Assembly (NCBI GenBank): GCA_028688905.1
Contig: JAQTXH010000003.1
Coordinates: 124,001 to 188,000 of the forward strand
Length of the DNA: 64,000 bases
Reading direction: 5' to 3'
From: Acidiphilium sp.
Lineage (GTDB): Bacteria > Pseudomonadota > Alphaproteobacteria > Acetobacterales > Acetobacteraceae
Both the position numbers and the translations under genes were made by a program. The notes beneath the pieces were generated by a model, which saw nothing but the letters and a program-made list of their open reading frames with translations, made no database searches and was not told where the DNA came from. Positions 52,084 to 61,049 of this stretch are shown piece by piece (positions within the stretch are counted from its first letter, which is position 1; each line of letters starts with the position of its first letter).

Positions 52084-53541
52084 GTGCTGTTCAACTCATC
52101 GGTGTTCGTGGTCGGGTTTCTGCCGGCATTTCTGGCCAGTTTTGCCCTGGCCGGCTGGCGGTTCGGCCCGCGCGCGGCGCTGGTCGTGCTGCTGATCGCC
52201 AGCCTGGTGTTTTATGCCTGGTGGACTCCGGTGTTTCTGCCGCTGCTGGTAGGCTCGATCGTCGGCAATTATGCGCTGGTGCATCTGATGCGCCGCTCCC
52301 GCCACCGGCGGCCCTGGCTGATCGCCGGACTCGCCGCCAATCTCGGCCTGCTTGGCTGGTTCAAATACGCCGGTTTGTTTGCCGCGACCGGTGCCGGGCT
52401 GCTGGGGTTCCCACCGCCCGATCTCGGGATCGTCCTGCCGCTCGGGATCAGTTTCTTCACCTTCCAGCAGATCATGTTTCTGGTCGATTCCTTCCGCGAC
52501 GAAACCCCCGCCTGCGGTTTTCTCGATTATGCCTGCTTCGTCGGCTTCTTCGCCCATCTGATCGCCGGCCCGATCGTGCGGCCGCGCGAGATCATCCCCC
52601 AGTTCGCCCATCACGACGGCCAAGTGCATCACGACGACCTGATCGCCGGGATCGAGATCTTCCTGCTCGGCCTCGCGAAAAAAATCGTCCTCGCCGACAG
52701 CCTCGCCCGCTTCGCCGACCCTGGCTTCCGCGTGGCCGCCGCCGGCCATCAACTCTCCCTCGTCGAGGCCTGGGTCGCGCTGCTGGCCTATGGCGCGCAG
52801 ATCTATTTCGACTTTTCCGGCTATTCCGACATGGCGATCGGCCTCGCCCGCATGATCGGCGTCCGCTTCCCGCTGAATTTCCGCAGCCCCTACCAGGCGC
52901 GCGACATCGGCGATTTCTGGCGGCGCTGGAACATCACCCTGTCCGGCTTCCTGCGCGACTATCTCTACATCCCGCTCGGCGGCAACCGCCACGGCGAGGC
53001 GCGGCGCAACGCCAACCTGATGATCACCATGCTGCTCGGCGGCTTGTGGCACGGTGCCGCCTGGAGCTTTCTCGCCTGGGGCGGGCTGCATGGGCTGTAC
53101 CTGATCATCCACCAGCAGTGGCGGCGGTTCGGTGGAAAAATGCCCGCGTGCCTCGCCCAGGCGATCACCCTGCTCGCCGTGCTGCTCGCCTGGGTGCCGT
53201 TCCGCGCCGAAAGCCTGCATGGTTCCTGGATCATGCTGCGCGGCCTGACCGGCGCGGGCGGCGTGTTGCTGCCGGACCTGATCGTCAAGGCGCTGCCATT
53301 CCTTCGCCATCTCGCCACCCCGGTCGCGGTGCTGCCCTATCTGGGGGCGGCGCGCGCCATGAGCGTGGTGCAGGGGGCGGCGCTGCTGGTGCTGAGCTGG
53401 GGGATCATTCTGCTCGCCCCCGACATTCACACCCTGCGCGAGCGCGGGCGCAACGCGGCGCTGGTCGCCGGCTTCGCGTTTTCGGTGCAGGCGCTGTTCT
53501 TCGCGCCCTTCGCCCGCCCGTTCATCTATTTCCAGTTCTGA
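52084..53541 (+). CDS. MBOAT family O-acyltransferase (AlgI-like)
   Basis: 485-residue multi-span membrane protein with the AlgI/DltB-type MBOAT core: SFFTFQQIMFLVDSFR, FFAHLIAGPIVRPREIIPQF, YFDFSGYSDMAIGLARMIG, FWRRWNITLSGFLRDYLYIPLGG and the catalytic His in LLGGLWHGAAW. It transfers acyl groups across the inner membrane to an exported glycan. GTG start. The stop overlaps the next gene, whose product is the likely periplasmic partner. Confidence 0.92.
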   Translation: MLFNSSVFVVGFLPAFLASFALAGWRFGPRAALVVLLIASLVFYAWWTPVFLPLLVGSIVGNYALVHLMRRSRHRRPWLIAGLAANLGLLGWFKYAGLFAATGAGLLGFPPPDLGIVLPLGISFFTFQQIMFLVDSFRDETPACGFLDYACFVGFFAHLIAGPIVRPREIIPQFAHHDGQVHHDDLIAGIEIFLLGLAKKIVLADSLARFADPGFRVAAAGHQLSLVEAWVALLAYGAQIYFDFSGYSDMAIGLARMIGVRFPLNFRSPYQARDIGDFWRRWNITLSGFLRDYLYIPLGGNRHGEARRNANLMITMLLGGLWHGAAWSFLAWGGLHGLYLIIHQQWRRFGGKMPACLAQAITLLAVLLAWVPFRAESLHGSWIMLRGLTGAGGVLLPDLIVKALPFLRHLATPVAVLPYLGAARAMSVVQGAALLVLSWGIILLAPDIHTLRERGRNAALVAGFAFSVQALFFAPFARPFIYFQF

Positions 53542-54626
53542 TGCGCCGCCTGATCCTCTGCGCCGCCGCCTCCCTCGCGCTCTACTTCGCCGCCTTCGCC
53601 TTCGTGCTGCACCGCCCGCTCTCGGTCGGTCTGCTGCGGATGGAAATGGACCAGAAACTCGCGCGCGGTGCCCGCCTCGCCTCGCCGAAACTGGTGATCC
53701 TGGCCGGCTCGAACGCGCCGTTCTCCCATTCCTGCCGGGTGATCGGGGCCATGCTCGCGATCGACTGCGAAAACGGCGGTGTCGCGGTCGGCATCGGCCT
53801 CGATGATTTGTTCGCCCGCTGGGCACCGCTGCTGCACAAAGGCGACATCGCCTATCTGCCGATCGAGGTGCAGCAATACGACGTCAGTGCCGCCCAGAAC
53901 CGCATGGATATGGACGGTGCCTGGCTGTTCTACCGCAATCGCGCCCTGCTCTGGTGCCTCGGCGCGCTGCGCACCCTGGCTGGCGCGTTCGGCAACACCA
54001 TGCCGGATGGTCTGGAAGCCCTGACCGAAATGGCGGCCCACGCGGCGGGGCTGGGCCATCGCCGCGCCCTGCTGCGCGCCCAGTTCGACCGCCAGGGCGA
54101 CCGCATCGGCACCACCCTCGCCACCGCCGATCCTGGGTTTCTCGCCCTGCTGCACCGGGTCGAACCGTCGGCCAGCGCCATTGCCGACGGCTACGGCACG
54201 GTGCTCGTCGCGCGATTCGTCCGAACCGAAACCGCCCGCGGTGTCATGGTGATCGGTGGCTTGCCGACCGATTTCAACACCGTGCCACTATCGCGCGCCG
54301 CGATCGCCGCGATCCGCGCCGCCTTCACCGCCAACGGGGGATCGTTCCTCGAATTGCCCAACCACAGTCGGTACCCGCGCGCCGATTTTTATAACAGTGA
54401 GGATCATTTGGCGCAGCCCTGCCAGTATCTGCACACGATCGCGGTGGCGCGGGGACTCGCGCCGCTGTTGCATCGGCAGGCGAAGCCCCCCTCGGCGGCA
54501 GCGCGCGCGCTGGCCGGCACGTGCCCGCCGGTTGGCCGGGTCGTCGCTTCGAGCGGCCGGCAGACCGCCGAACCCGCGCGGACGCCACCGGCGGTCAAGA
54601 TCGGCTATATGTCAACTAACAAGTAG
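53541..54626 (+). CDS. MBOAT-associated membrane-anchored protein, SGNH-like
   Basis: 361 residues: an N-terminal signal-anchor helix (LILCAAASLALYFAAFAFVL) and a periplasmic domain. LVILAGSNAPFSHSC resembles block I of SGNH hydrolases (candidate nucleophile Ser57). Near the C-terminus ADFYNSEDHLAQPCQ resembles the D-x-x-H block with the preceding Y-x-S. This fits the AlgX/AlgJ/DltD-like partners that finish acyl transfer started by an MBOAT protein. It starts at the overlap with the MBOAT stop (TGATG); the long upstream frame is a shadow. The acceptor glycan is unknown; the EPS cluster is 34 kb away. Confidence 0.65.
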   Translation: MRRLILCAAASLALYFAAFAFVLHRPLSVGLLRMEMDQKLARGARLASPKLVILAGSNAPFSHSCRVIGAMLAIDCENGGVAVGIGLDDLFARWAPLLHKGDIAYLPIEVQQYDVSAAQNRMDMDGAWLFYRNRALLWCLGALRTLAGAFGNTMPDGLEALTEMAAHAAGLGHRRALLRAQFDRQGDRIGTTLATADPGFLALLHRVEPSASAIADGYGTVLVARFVRTETARGVMVIGGLPTDFNTVPLSRAAIAAIRAAFTANGGSFLELPNHSRYPRADFYNSEDHLAQPCQYLHTIAVARGLAPLLHRQAKPPSAAARALAGTCPPVGRVVASSGRQTAEPARTPPAVKIGYMSTNK

Positions 54627-54658
54627 CCGAAACGGCAACAGCCCGAAAATATTTTTGA

Positions 54659-54670
54659 GTTGCCGGCAAC
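54659..54670. promoter_or_regulatory. perfect 12-bp palindrome upstream of uraD
   Basis: GTTGCCGGCAAC is fully self-complementary and lies 26 bp before the uraD ATG, near the expected promoter or start of transcription. A TTG at 54660 that could extend uraD falls inside it, supporting the later ATG at 54696. Possible operator of a purine-responsive regulator. Confidence 0.4.
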
Positions 54671-54695
54671 GCAATGTCCCGATATCGTCGGGCCG

Positions 54696-55277
54696 ATGCA
54701 CAGCGATGACAACAACGACGTTCTGGCTGCCTTGAACGCCGCGACGGCGGCGGCGCTGGTGGCGTGGCTTGGCGGCGCTTTCGAGCATTCACCTTGGGTG
54801 ATCGAAGTGGCGGCGGCGGCGCGGCCCTTTGCCAGCGTGGCGGCCCTGCATCGGGCCTGCGTTGCCGCCATCGCGGCGGCCCCGGAAGCGCGCCGCATCG
54901 CCCTGGTACGCGCCCACCCCGATCTGGCGGGAAAAGTGGCGCGCGCCGGGGGCCTCACGCCGGAATCGGCGCTCGAGCAGGCCGGTGCTGGACTCGACCG
55001 GCTGTCCTCAGCCCAGTTCGCGCGGTTCGAGGCGCTGAACGCCGGCTATCGCGCGCGATTTGGCTGGCCGTTCGTCATTTGCGTGCGGGGCCGCAGCGCG
55101 GCCGATATTCTCGATGCGTTCGAGTGCCGGATGGGCGGCGCGCCCCCCACCGAACTTGACGTGGCCTTGCGCGAGATCGCGGCCATCGCCGCCCTGCGCC
55201 TGACCGACCTGCTCGCTCAGCATAAATCCGCTCCGCTCGCCCACCATGACTCCGCGCTGTCGGGAGCCTCAGCATGA
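54696..55277 (+). CDS. uraD: OHCU decarboxylase
   Basis: 193 residues. Decarboxylates 2-oxo-4-hydroxy-4-carboxy-5-ureidoimidazoline to S-allantoin, the last step of urate breakdown. Motifs: LGGAFEHSPWVIEVA, VRAHPDLAGKVARAG with the catalytic His, LTPESALEQAGAGL, RFEALNAGYRARFGWPFVICVRG. Start taken at 54696. The stop overlaps the next gene (ATGA). Cytoplasmic. Confidence 0.92.
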   Translation: MHSDDNNDVLAALNAATAAALVAWLGGAFEHSPWVIEVAAAARPFASVAALHRACVAAIAAAPEARRIALVRAHPDLAGKVARAGGLTPESALEQAGAGLDRLSSAQFARFEALNAGYRARFGWPFVICVRGRSAADILDAFECRMGGAPPTELDVALREIAAIAALRLTDLLAQHKSAPLAHHDSALSGASA

Positions 55278-56725
55278 ACCATCTCGCCACGGTTGCCGAA
55301 CACCCAGCGTTGGACATTCTGGCGGCACAGGTGCGGCACGATCTCGAATGCCTCGATTATCCGGCGCGCGCCTGGGTGCGGCCGCGCCAGCATGCATCGG
55401 CGAGCCATGTGTTCGATGTGGCGATCGTCGGCGCGGGCCAGAGCGGGCTGGCCACCGCCTTTGGCCTGCTGCGCGAGCGGATCGACAATATCGTGGTGCT
55501 CGACGAAAATCCCGAGGGTCTGGAAGGCCCCTGGCTGACCTACGCCCGCATGGCCACGCTGCGCACGCCCAAGCACATCACCAGCATCGATGGCGGGGTT
55601 CCCAGTCTGACGTTCCGGGTCTGGTGGGAAGCGCAACACGGCGCGGCGGGCTGGGAGGCGCTCGGCAAAATTCCGCGTCAGGAATGGATGCGTTATCTGC
55701 GATGGTATCGGCGCACCCTGGCGCTGCCGGTGCGCAACGATACCCGCGTCAGCCTGATCGAACCGGTCGAAGCCGGGCTGTTCCGCCTGCATCTCGAGGC
55801 GGCGGGCGCGCCGGAGCCGGGGGCGTTGCTCGCGCGCAAGGTGGTGCTGGCCACCGGCATCCAGGGCGGCGGCGAGTGGCACACGCCCGATTTCATCCGC
55901 GCCGCCCTGCCCCGCGCGCGCTACGCCCATACCTCGGAGGCGATCGACTACAGCGCGATGCAGGGGCGGCGGATCGGGATTCTGGGCGGCGGGGCCTCGG
56001 CGTTCGACAATGCGCAATTCGCGCTCGGCGCGGGGGTCGGCGAAGCGCACGTGTTCATGCGCCGCGCCGAAATGCCCCGCGTCAACCCGATCCGGTTCAT
56101 GGAAAATGCCGGATTCCTCGGGCATTTCGCCGACCTCGACGACGCGGTGAAATATCGCGCGATCGACCACTTCCTGCGGCAAAATCAACCCCCCACCAAC
56201 GACATGTTCAGTCGTGCCGCCGGTTATCCGGGGTTTCACCTGCACCTCGGCGCGCCCTGGACCGCGGTCGCCGAAACGCGGGCCGGCGTGCGGGTCGAAA
56301 CCCCGCAGGGCGCGCATGAATTCGATTTTGTCGTGCTCAGTACCGGCATGTTGACCGATGCCCGGTTGCGGCCGGAACTGGCGCTGGTCGCCGAACACAT
56401 CGCCTGCTGGCGCGACCGGTTCGCCCCGGCGGATGGAAAGCGCAACGCTTTGCTCGACGATCATCCCTATCTCGGCCCCAATTTCGGCTTTGTCGCCCGC
56501 AGCGACGCCGGGGTGGACAAGCTGCACGGCCTGTTCGCCTTCAACTATGCGGCCCTCGCCAGCCTTGGCCTGTCGGCTTCGGCATTGTCCGGCCTGAAAT
56601 TCGCGCTGCCGAAGCTGGTGCAGGGCATCGCCGGGCAATTGTTCACCGACGATGCGGCGGCGACCATGCGTGACTACATGGCCTACGCGGAACAGGAGTT
56701 CATCGGGCAATGGCCGGCCGCCTGA
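55274..56725 (+). CDS. FAD/NAD(P)-dependent monooxygenase-like protein, candidate urate hydroxylase
   Basis: 483 residues, two-dinucleotide-binding flavoprotein: FAD motif VAIVGAGQSGLATAFGLL near 54-71, LRTPKHITSID, ATG-containing KVVLATGIQGGGEWHTPD, and the NAD(P) motif GRRIGILGGGASAFDNAQFAL. The general layout is that of class B flavin monooxygenases. It is tightly coupled with uraD and uraH, whose substrates bracket the product of urate hydroxylation, and no UOX, PuuD or HpxO-like gene is seen. A flavoprotein urate hydroxylase unrelated to HpxO (HpyO) is known; this gene may be of that kind. The function is inferred from context. Confidence 0.7.
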   Translation: MNHLATVAEHPALDILAAQVRHDLECLDYPARAWVRPRQHASASHVFDVAIVGAGQSGLATAFGLLRERIDNIVVLDENPEGLEGPWLTYARMATLRTPKHITSIDGGVPSLTFRVWWEAQHGAAGWEALGKIPRQEWMRYLRWYRRTLALPVRNDTRVSLIEPVEAGLFRLHLEAAGAPEPGALLARKVVLATGIQGGGEWHTPDFIRAALPRARYAHTSEAIDYSAMQGRRIGILGGGASAFDNAQFALGAGVGEAHVFMRRAEMPRVNPIRFMENAGFLGHFADLDDAVKYRAIDHFLRQNQPPTNDMFSRAAGYPGFHLHLGAPWTAVAETRAGVRVETPQGAHEFDFVVLSTGMLTDARLRPELALVAEHIACWRDRFAPADGKRNALLDDHPYLGPNFGFVARSDAGVDKLHGLFAFNYAALASLGLSASALSGLKFALPKLVQGIAGQLFTDDAAATMRDYMAYAEQEFIGQWPAA

Positions 56726-57042
56726 CCACCCATGTGCTCGATACGGTGCGCGGCACGGCGGCGGCGTTCATGGCCGTACGCCTGCACCGGATCGATCCCG
56801 ATCCGGCGCTGCTGCTCAGTGTCACGCTCGATGCCGAAGGCCGTGCCGTGCTGCTGGCGGGGGAGGCGATGCAACCGGGCATCTACGAAATCGTTTTTGC
56901 CGCCGGGGCCTATCGCGGCAGTGCCAACCGGGCGTTTCTGGGCGATATTCCGGTCCGGTTCGGGATCGAGACGGCGGACCAGCACTACCATGTTCCGCTC
57001 ATTCTCAGCGGCTTCGGCTATTCGACCTATCGTGGCGGCTGA
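56710..57042 (+). CDS. uraH: 5-hydroxyisourate hydrolase
   Basis: 110 residues, transthyretin-like. LTTHVLDT with catalytic His at the start, the VRLHRID Arg/His block, and HYHVPLILSGFGYSTYRGG at the end. The family C-terminus is normally YRGS; here the last residue is Gly. It hydrolyses 5-hydroxyisourate to OHCU. The ATG at 56710 lies inside the 3' end of the flavoprotein gene (16-bp overlap). Confidence 0.93.
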   Translation: MAGRLTTHVLDTVRGTAAAFMAVRLHRIDPDPALLLSVTLDAEGRAVLLAGEAMQPGIYEIVFAAGAYRGSANRAFLGDIPVRFGIETADQHYHVPLILSGFGYSTYRGG

Positions 57043-57089
57043 CCCGAATGAAAGCGCGCCTCCCGGTTCGGATCGTCTTTAACGCAAGG

Positions 57090-58016
57090 TCAGTCCTCGG
57101 CCTCGCAGGCGGCGATCTGTTCGCGGGCGAGGGCGACGAACACGTCCAGCGCCGGCGACAACGACCGCCCCTGGCGCAGATAGACCCCAAGTTCGGTCTG
57201 CACCGGTCCCGGCCGGGCCAGCGGCAGAAACACCAGCGCGGCGCTGGCGAGTTCCGCCTCGATCCCCACCCGCGCCTGAAACGCGACGGCATCGAGCCGC
57301 AGGGCGAGGTTTTTCATCAGGGTCACCGAATTGGCCTCGGCCGCAATGTCCAGCCGGCCCTCGAAGCGCTGACACAGCGGGGCCAGCAGCGAATGGATCG
57401 ACAGATCCGGACTCGGCAGCACCAGGCGGTGGCGGGCGCATTGGGCAAAGCTGATGGTGCCGTCGATCGCTTCGGCCACCAGCGGGTGGTTCGGCTGCAT
57501 CACCGCCCCCAGGCGCAACCGCCCCACCGCAAGCTGCTGCAAGGCCGCGTCGCGGCGGAGCGAAAACGCAATCCCGATGTCGGATTCATCGCGCATCAGG
57601 GTTTGTGGAATATCGTTCGATCCTTCGGTGCGCAGGGTGATCTTGATGCCGGGATAGCGCGAGGCCATGCGTTCGATCACCGCCGGCATGAACCGCGCAT
57701 TCAGCGATTCCGCCGCAATCACCGCGATCTCGCCCCGGCGGAGGCCGCGCAGCGCATCAAACTCCGCCCAGGTCCGCCGCTCGTCCTGCAACACCGCAAT
57801 CGCGTGCCGCGCCATGACCTCGCCCGCCGGGGTCAAAGACATGCCGCCCGGCGAACGCTCGAACAATGGCAGCCCCAATTCTTCCTCAAGGTGCAGAACC
57901 CGCCGGTTCACCGCCGAGGCGGCAATGCCGAGATGCCGCGCCGCTTCGCGCACCGCACCGTGGCGGCGCACCGCATCGAAATACAGCGCCGTCCGGTAGT
58001 GCGACCATCTGTTCAT
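57090..58016 (-). CDS. LysR family transcriptional regulator
   Basis: 308 residues. N-terminal winged HTH (ALYFDAVRRHGAVREAARHLGIAASAVNRRVLHLEEELGLPLFER) and a C-terminal periplasmic-binding-protein-like effector domain. It diverges from the guanine deaminase gene with only 11 bp between the start codons, and converges on uraH. This position makes it the likely regulator of the purine cluster, with a purine or urate-derived effector (inference). Confidence 0.9.
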   Translation of the reverse strand: MNRWSHYRTALYFDAVRRHGAVREAARHLGIAASAVNRRVLHLEEELGLPLFERSPGGMSLTPAGEVMARHAIAVLQDERRTWAEFDALRGLRRGEIAVIAAESLNARFMPAVIERMASRYPGIKITLRTEGSNDIPQTLMRDESDIGIAFSLRRDAALQQLAVGRLRLGAVMQPNHPLVAEAIDGTISFAQCARHRLVLPSPDLSIHSLLAPLCQRFEGRLDIAAEANSVTLMKNLALRLDAVAFQARVGIEAELASAALVFLPLARPGPVQTELGVYLRQGRSLSPALDVFVALAREQIAACEAED

Positions 58017-58027
58017 GGGCCGGTTTT

Positions 58028-59434
58028 ATGCCCGACAGCGTGAACATAGGAAAGACCCAAGGCACCGTCGGCACCATGGCGGTGCGGGCCAATCTGATCC
58101 ATACGCCGCGCCGGGGCGCGATCGAGGCGATCGCCGATGCGCTGATCGTCGTCAGCGCGGGCACGATTGACCGGGTGGTTGCCCCCGCAACCGCCGACCA
58201 TGCCGATCTGGCCCTGGCATTTGCCGAAACCGGCCGGTTGCTGACCTGCTCGCCCCACGCCGTGCTGCTGCCGGGGCTGGTCGATCTGCACGTCCACGCC
58301 CCGCAATTTCCCCAGCTTGGTACCGCCCTCGATCTGCCGCTCGACCGATGGTTGCAGGAACACACGTTCCCGCTCGAAGCCCGCTACGCCGATCTGGCGT
58401 TTGCCGAGGCGACCTATAGCGAACTGGTCGCCACCCTGCTGGCCAACGGCACCACGACGGCGCTTTATTTCGCGACGATCCACCTTCCGGCGACCCAGCG
58501 CCTTGCCGAGATTTGCCTGCGCCAGGGCCAGCGCGCCTTGATCGGCAGGGTGGCGATGGATCATCCGGCGCAGTGCCCGGATCTCTACCGCGACCCCTCC
58601 GCCGCCATCGCCGCCGATGAAACCCGCCGCTTCATCGGCTTTGTTCGCACCATGGCGGGGAATGGCCACCGTCTGATCCACCCGGTGATTACCCCCCGGT
58701 TCATCCCGGCCTGCACCGACGAACTCTTGGCCGCGCTCGGCGCGCTGGCGGGGGAAACCTCGTGCCACGTGCAGACCCATTGCTCGGAAGGCGACTGGGA
58801 GCACGGCCATGTTCACGCCCGCTGCGGTTGCAGCGACACCACCGCCCTCGACCGCTTCGGCCTGCTCGGCCGCCGCACCATCCTGGCGCACGGCAATTTC
58901 ATCGACAGCGCCGATATGGATCTGATCGCGGCGCGGGGTGCCGGCATCGCGCATTGCCCGCTCTCCAACGCCTATCTGGCCGATGCGGTGTTTCCGCTGC
59001 GCGCCGCGCTCGACCGGGGGGTGCATGTGGGCATCGGCACCGACATCGCCGGCGGCCCCAGTGCCTCGGTACTGGAAAACGCGCGCCACGCGGTGACGGT
59101 TTCGCGGATGCTCGAAGACGGCGTGAATCCCGATGTACCGCGTGCCGCACGGGGGTCGCCGTCCTCGCGCATCGACTTTCGCGAGGCGTTCTATCTCGCC
59201 ACCGCAGGCGGCGGGATCGCGCTGGATTTGCCGATCGGCGTGTTCGCCCCCGGCTATCAGTTCGACGCCCTGCTGATCGATCCGGCAACGCCGGCAAGCA
59301 ATCTGCGGATCGGCCTTGCCGCAAAGCCGGACGATGCGCTGCAACGCATTGTCTACACCGCGCAGCGCGCCGATATTTCCGAGGTGTGGGTTGCCGGGAT
59401 GAGGGTTGCCGGGGTGAGCGATCATCGTGGATAA
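58028..59434 (+). CDS. guaD: guanine deaminase
   Basis: 468 residues, amidohydrolase family. Converts guanine to xanthine plus ammonia. Zn-binding motifs: GLVDLHVHAPQFPQLG, QTHCSEGDWE, ILAHGNFID, GTDIAGGPSAS. The PQF-PQ motif after HxH is typical of guanine deaminases. Start at ATG 58028; an in-frame ATG at 58076 is possible. Its stop lies inside the xdhA start region (8-bp overlap), so product xanthine is handed to xanthine dehydrogenase. Confidence 0.92.
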   Translation: MPDSVNIGKTQGTVGTMAVRANLIHTPRRGAIEAIADALIVVSAGTIDRVVAPATADHADLALAFAETGRLLTCSPHAVLLPGLVDLHVHAPQFPQLGTALDLPLDRWLQEHTFPLEARYADLAFAEATYSELVATLLANGTTTALYFATIHLPATQRLAEICLRQGQRALIGRVAMDHPAQCPDLYRDPSAAIAADETRRFIGFVRTMAGNGHRLIHPVITPRFIPACTDELLAALGALAGETSCHVQTHCSEGDWEHGHVHARCGCSDTTALDRFGLLGRRTILAHGNFIDSADMDLIAARGAGIAHCPLSNAYLADAVFPLRAALDRGVHVGIGTDIAGGPSASVLENARHAVTVSRMLEDGVNPDVPRAARGSPSSRIDFREAFYLATAGGGIALDLPIGVFAPGYQFDALLIDPATPASNLRIGLAAKPDDALQRIVYTAQRADISEVWVAGMRVAGVSDHRG

Positions 59435-61049
59435 TCTCACCAACCACGATGCAATGGGGTTCCCCCAGCCGATCCGGTTTTATTGCGGCGGGACGATCGT
59501 TGCGGTGCGCGATCTGCCGATCACCACCACCGTGCTGCAATGGTTGCGCCAGCACTCTGGCCGCCCTGGCACCAAGGAGGGCTGCGCCGAGGGCGATTGC
59601 GGGGCGTGTACCGTCATCGTCGCGGAGCTTTGCCCGGAGGGCGCGCCGGCCCGTTATGCCATTCGGGTCGATCACCTCGCGCTGCGCCCGATCAATGCCT
59701 GCATCCGTTTTCTGCCGACGCTGCACGGCAAGGCGTTGCTGACGGTGGAAGATTTGCAGACCATAACGCCCGAAGCCCTGCATCCGGTGCAGCAGGCGAT
59801 GCTCGATTGCCACGCCTCGCAATGCGGCTTCTGCACGCCGGGGTTCGTGATGTCGCTGTTCGCGACCTACACCCGCCACACCGCCGCGAACACCCGGCCC
59901 GCGCGCGCCGATGTCGCCAACGATCTCGCGGGCAATCTGTGCCGCTGCACCGGCTATCGCCCGATCCTCGATGCCGCCGAACGGATGTTCGATCTGCCAC
60001 GGGTCACCCTCGATACCGCGCCGATCACCGCGGCTCTCCGCGCGATTGCCGAGACGACACCTCCGGTTTTCGAATACCGCGCGCCGCATCCGGCCTATGG
60101 CACCGCCGAGACGCCCAGGGTCGATTGCTATAGCGCCCCCACCACCGTCGCGGCGCTCGACGATGTTTATGCGGCGCGTCCCCACGCGCGCCTGCTGGCC
60201 GGGGCGACCGATATCGGGCTGTGGGTCAACAAGCAGTTCCGCGACATCGGCGACGTGATTGCGTTGAACGAGGTCGCGGAGTTGCGAACCTTGACGCTGG
60301 ACCGCGCCCGTCTGGTCATCGGCGCGGCGGTGCCGCTGGAAGACGCCTGGGCCGCGCTGATCCGCCTGGTTCCGAACTGTGCCGAAATGGCCGCGCGTTT
60401 TGCCGGCCCCCCGATCCGCCACGCCGGGACGATGGGGGGAAACATCGCCAACGGCTCGCCGATCGGCGATGCCGCCCCGGTGCTGCTCGCGCTCGATGCG
60501 GTGCTGACGCTGCAATGCCGGGGCCGCCTCAGGCGTCTGCCGCTCGGGTCGTTCTACCTCGACTACATGCGTAACGCGCTGGCACCCGGCGAATTTTTGC
60601 GCAGCATCGAAATTCCGCCGCCGGACCCGAAAACCCTTTTCGCCGCCTACAAAATATCGAAGCGGATCGACTGCGATATCGCGGCCCTGAGCCTCGCCGC
60701 CGCGATCATCTTTGCCGAGAGCGCCCCGCCGGGCAGCCCGGCTCCGGGCGACACCATCGCGGATGTCCGCCTCGCCTTCGGCGGCATGGCGGCCACCGTC
60801 CGCCGCGCCACGAATGCCGAGGCTGCCCTGCGCGGCCACGCCTGGACGGCGGCCACGCTGGACCACGCGATCCTCGCCCTCGCCGATGATTTCACCCCCC
60901 TGACGGACCTGCGCGCCAGCACCGTCTATCGCCTGCGCGTCGCTGGTAATTTGTTGCGCCGGTTATGGCTCGAAACCCGGCGCACCGACCGGCTGCCCCC
61001 AAGCGCGACCCGCGCCCGCGTGGTCGCCGTTCAGGGAGGCGGCGCATGA
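59427..61049 (+). CDS. xdhA: xanthine dehydrogenase small subunit (Fe-S/FAD)
   Basis: 540 residues. First [2Fe-2S] cluster motif KEGCAEGDCGACTV; second cluster CGFCTPGF ... NLCRCTGYRPI; FAD domain with LLAGATDIGLWVNK and TMGGNIANGSPIGD. GTG start at 59427; an ATG at 59454 is an alternative. It passes electrons from the Mo site in XdhB to NAD+. Somewhat longer than typical bacterial XdhA, mostly in the FAD domain and tail. Coupled to xdhB by ATGA. Confidence 0.94.
   Translation: MDNLTNHDAMGFPQPIRFYCGGTIVAVRDLPITTTVLQWLRQHSGRPGTKEGCAEGDCGACTVIVAELCPEGAPARYAIRVDHLALRPINACIRFLPTLHGKALLTVEDLQTITPEALHPVQQAMLDCHASQCGFCTPGFVMSLFATYTRHTAANTRPARADVANDLAGNLCRCTGYRPILDAAERMFDLPRVTLDTAPITAALRAIAETTPPVFEYRAPHPAYGTAETPRVDCYSAPTTVAALDDVYAARPHARLLAGATDIGLWVNKQFRDIGDVIALNEVAELRTLTLDRARLVIGAAVPLEDAWAALIRLVPNCAEMAARFAGPPIRHAGTMGGNIANGSPIGDAAPVLLALDAVLTLQCRGRLRRLPLGSFYLDYMRNALAPGEFLRSIEIPPPDPKTLFAAYKISKRIDCDIAALSLAAAIIFAESAPPGSPAPGDTIADVRLAFGGMAATVRRATNAEAALRGHAWTAATLDHAILALADDFTPLTDLRASTVYRLRVAGNLLRRLWLETRRTDRLPPSATRARVVAVQGGGA

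Noticed and set aside
52096-53826. 576-residue minus-strand open frame opposite the MBOAT gene
   Set aside because: Composition of a codon-position shadow (Arg/Gly/Gln/His-rich), no recognisable domain.
58899-60866. 655-residue minus-strand frame opposite guaD/xdhA
   Set aside because: Shadow ORF; both plus-strand genes are recognised along their full length.
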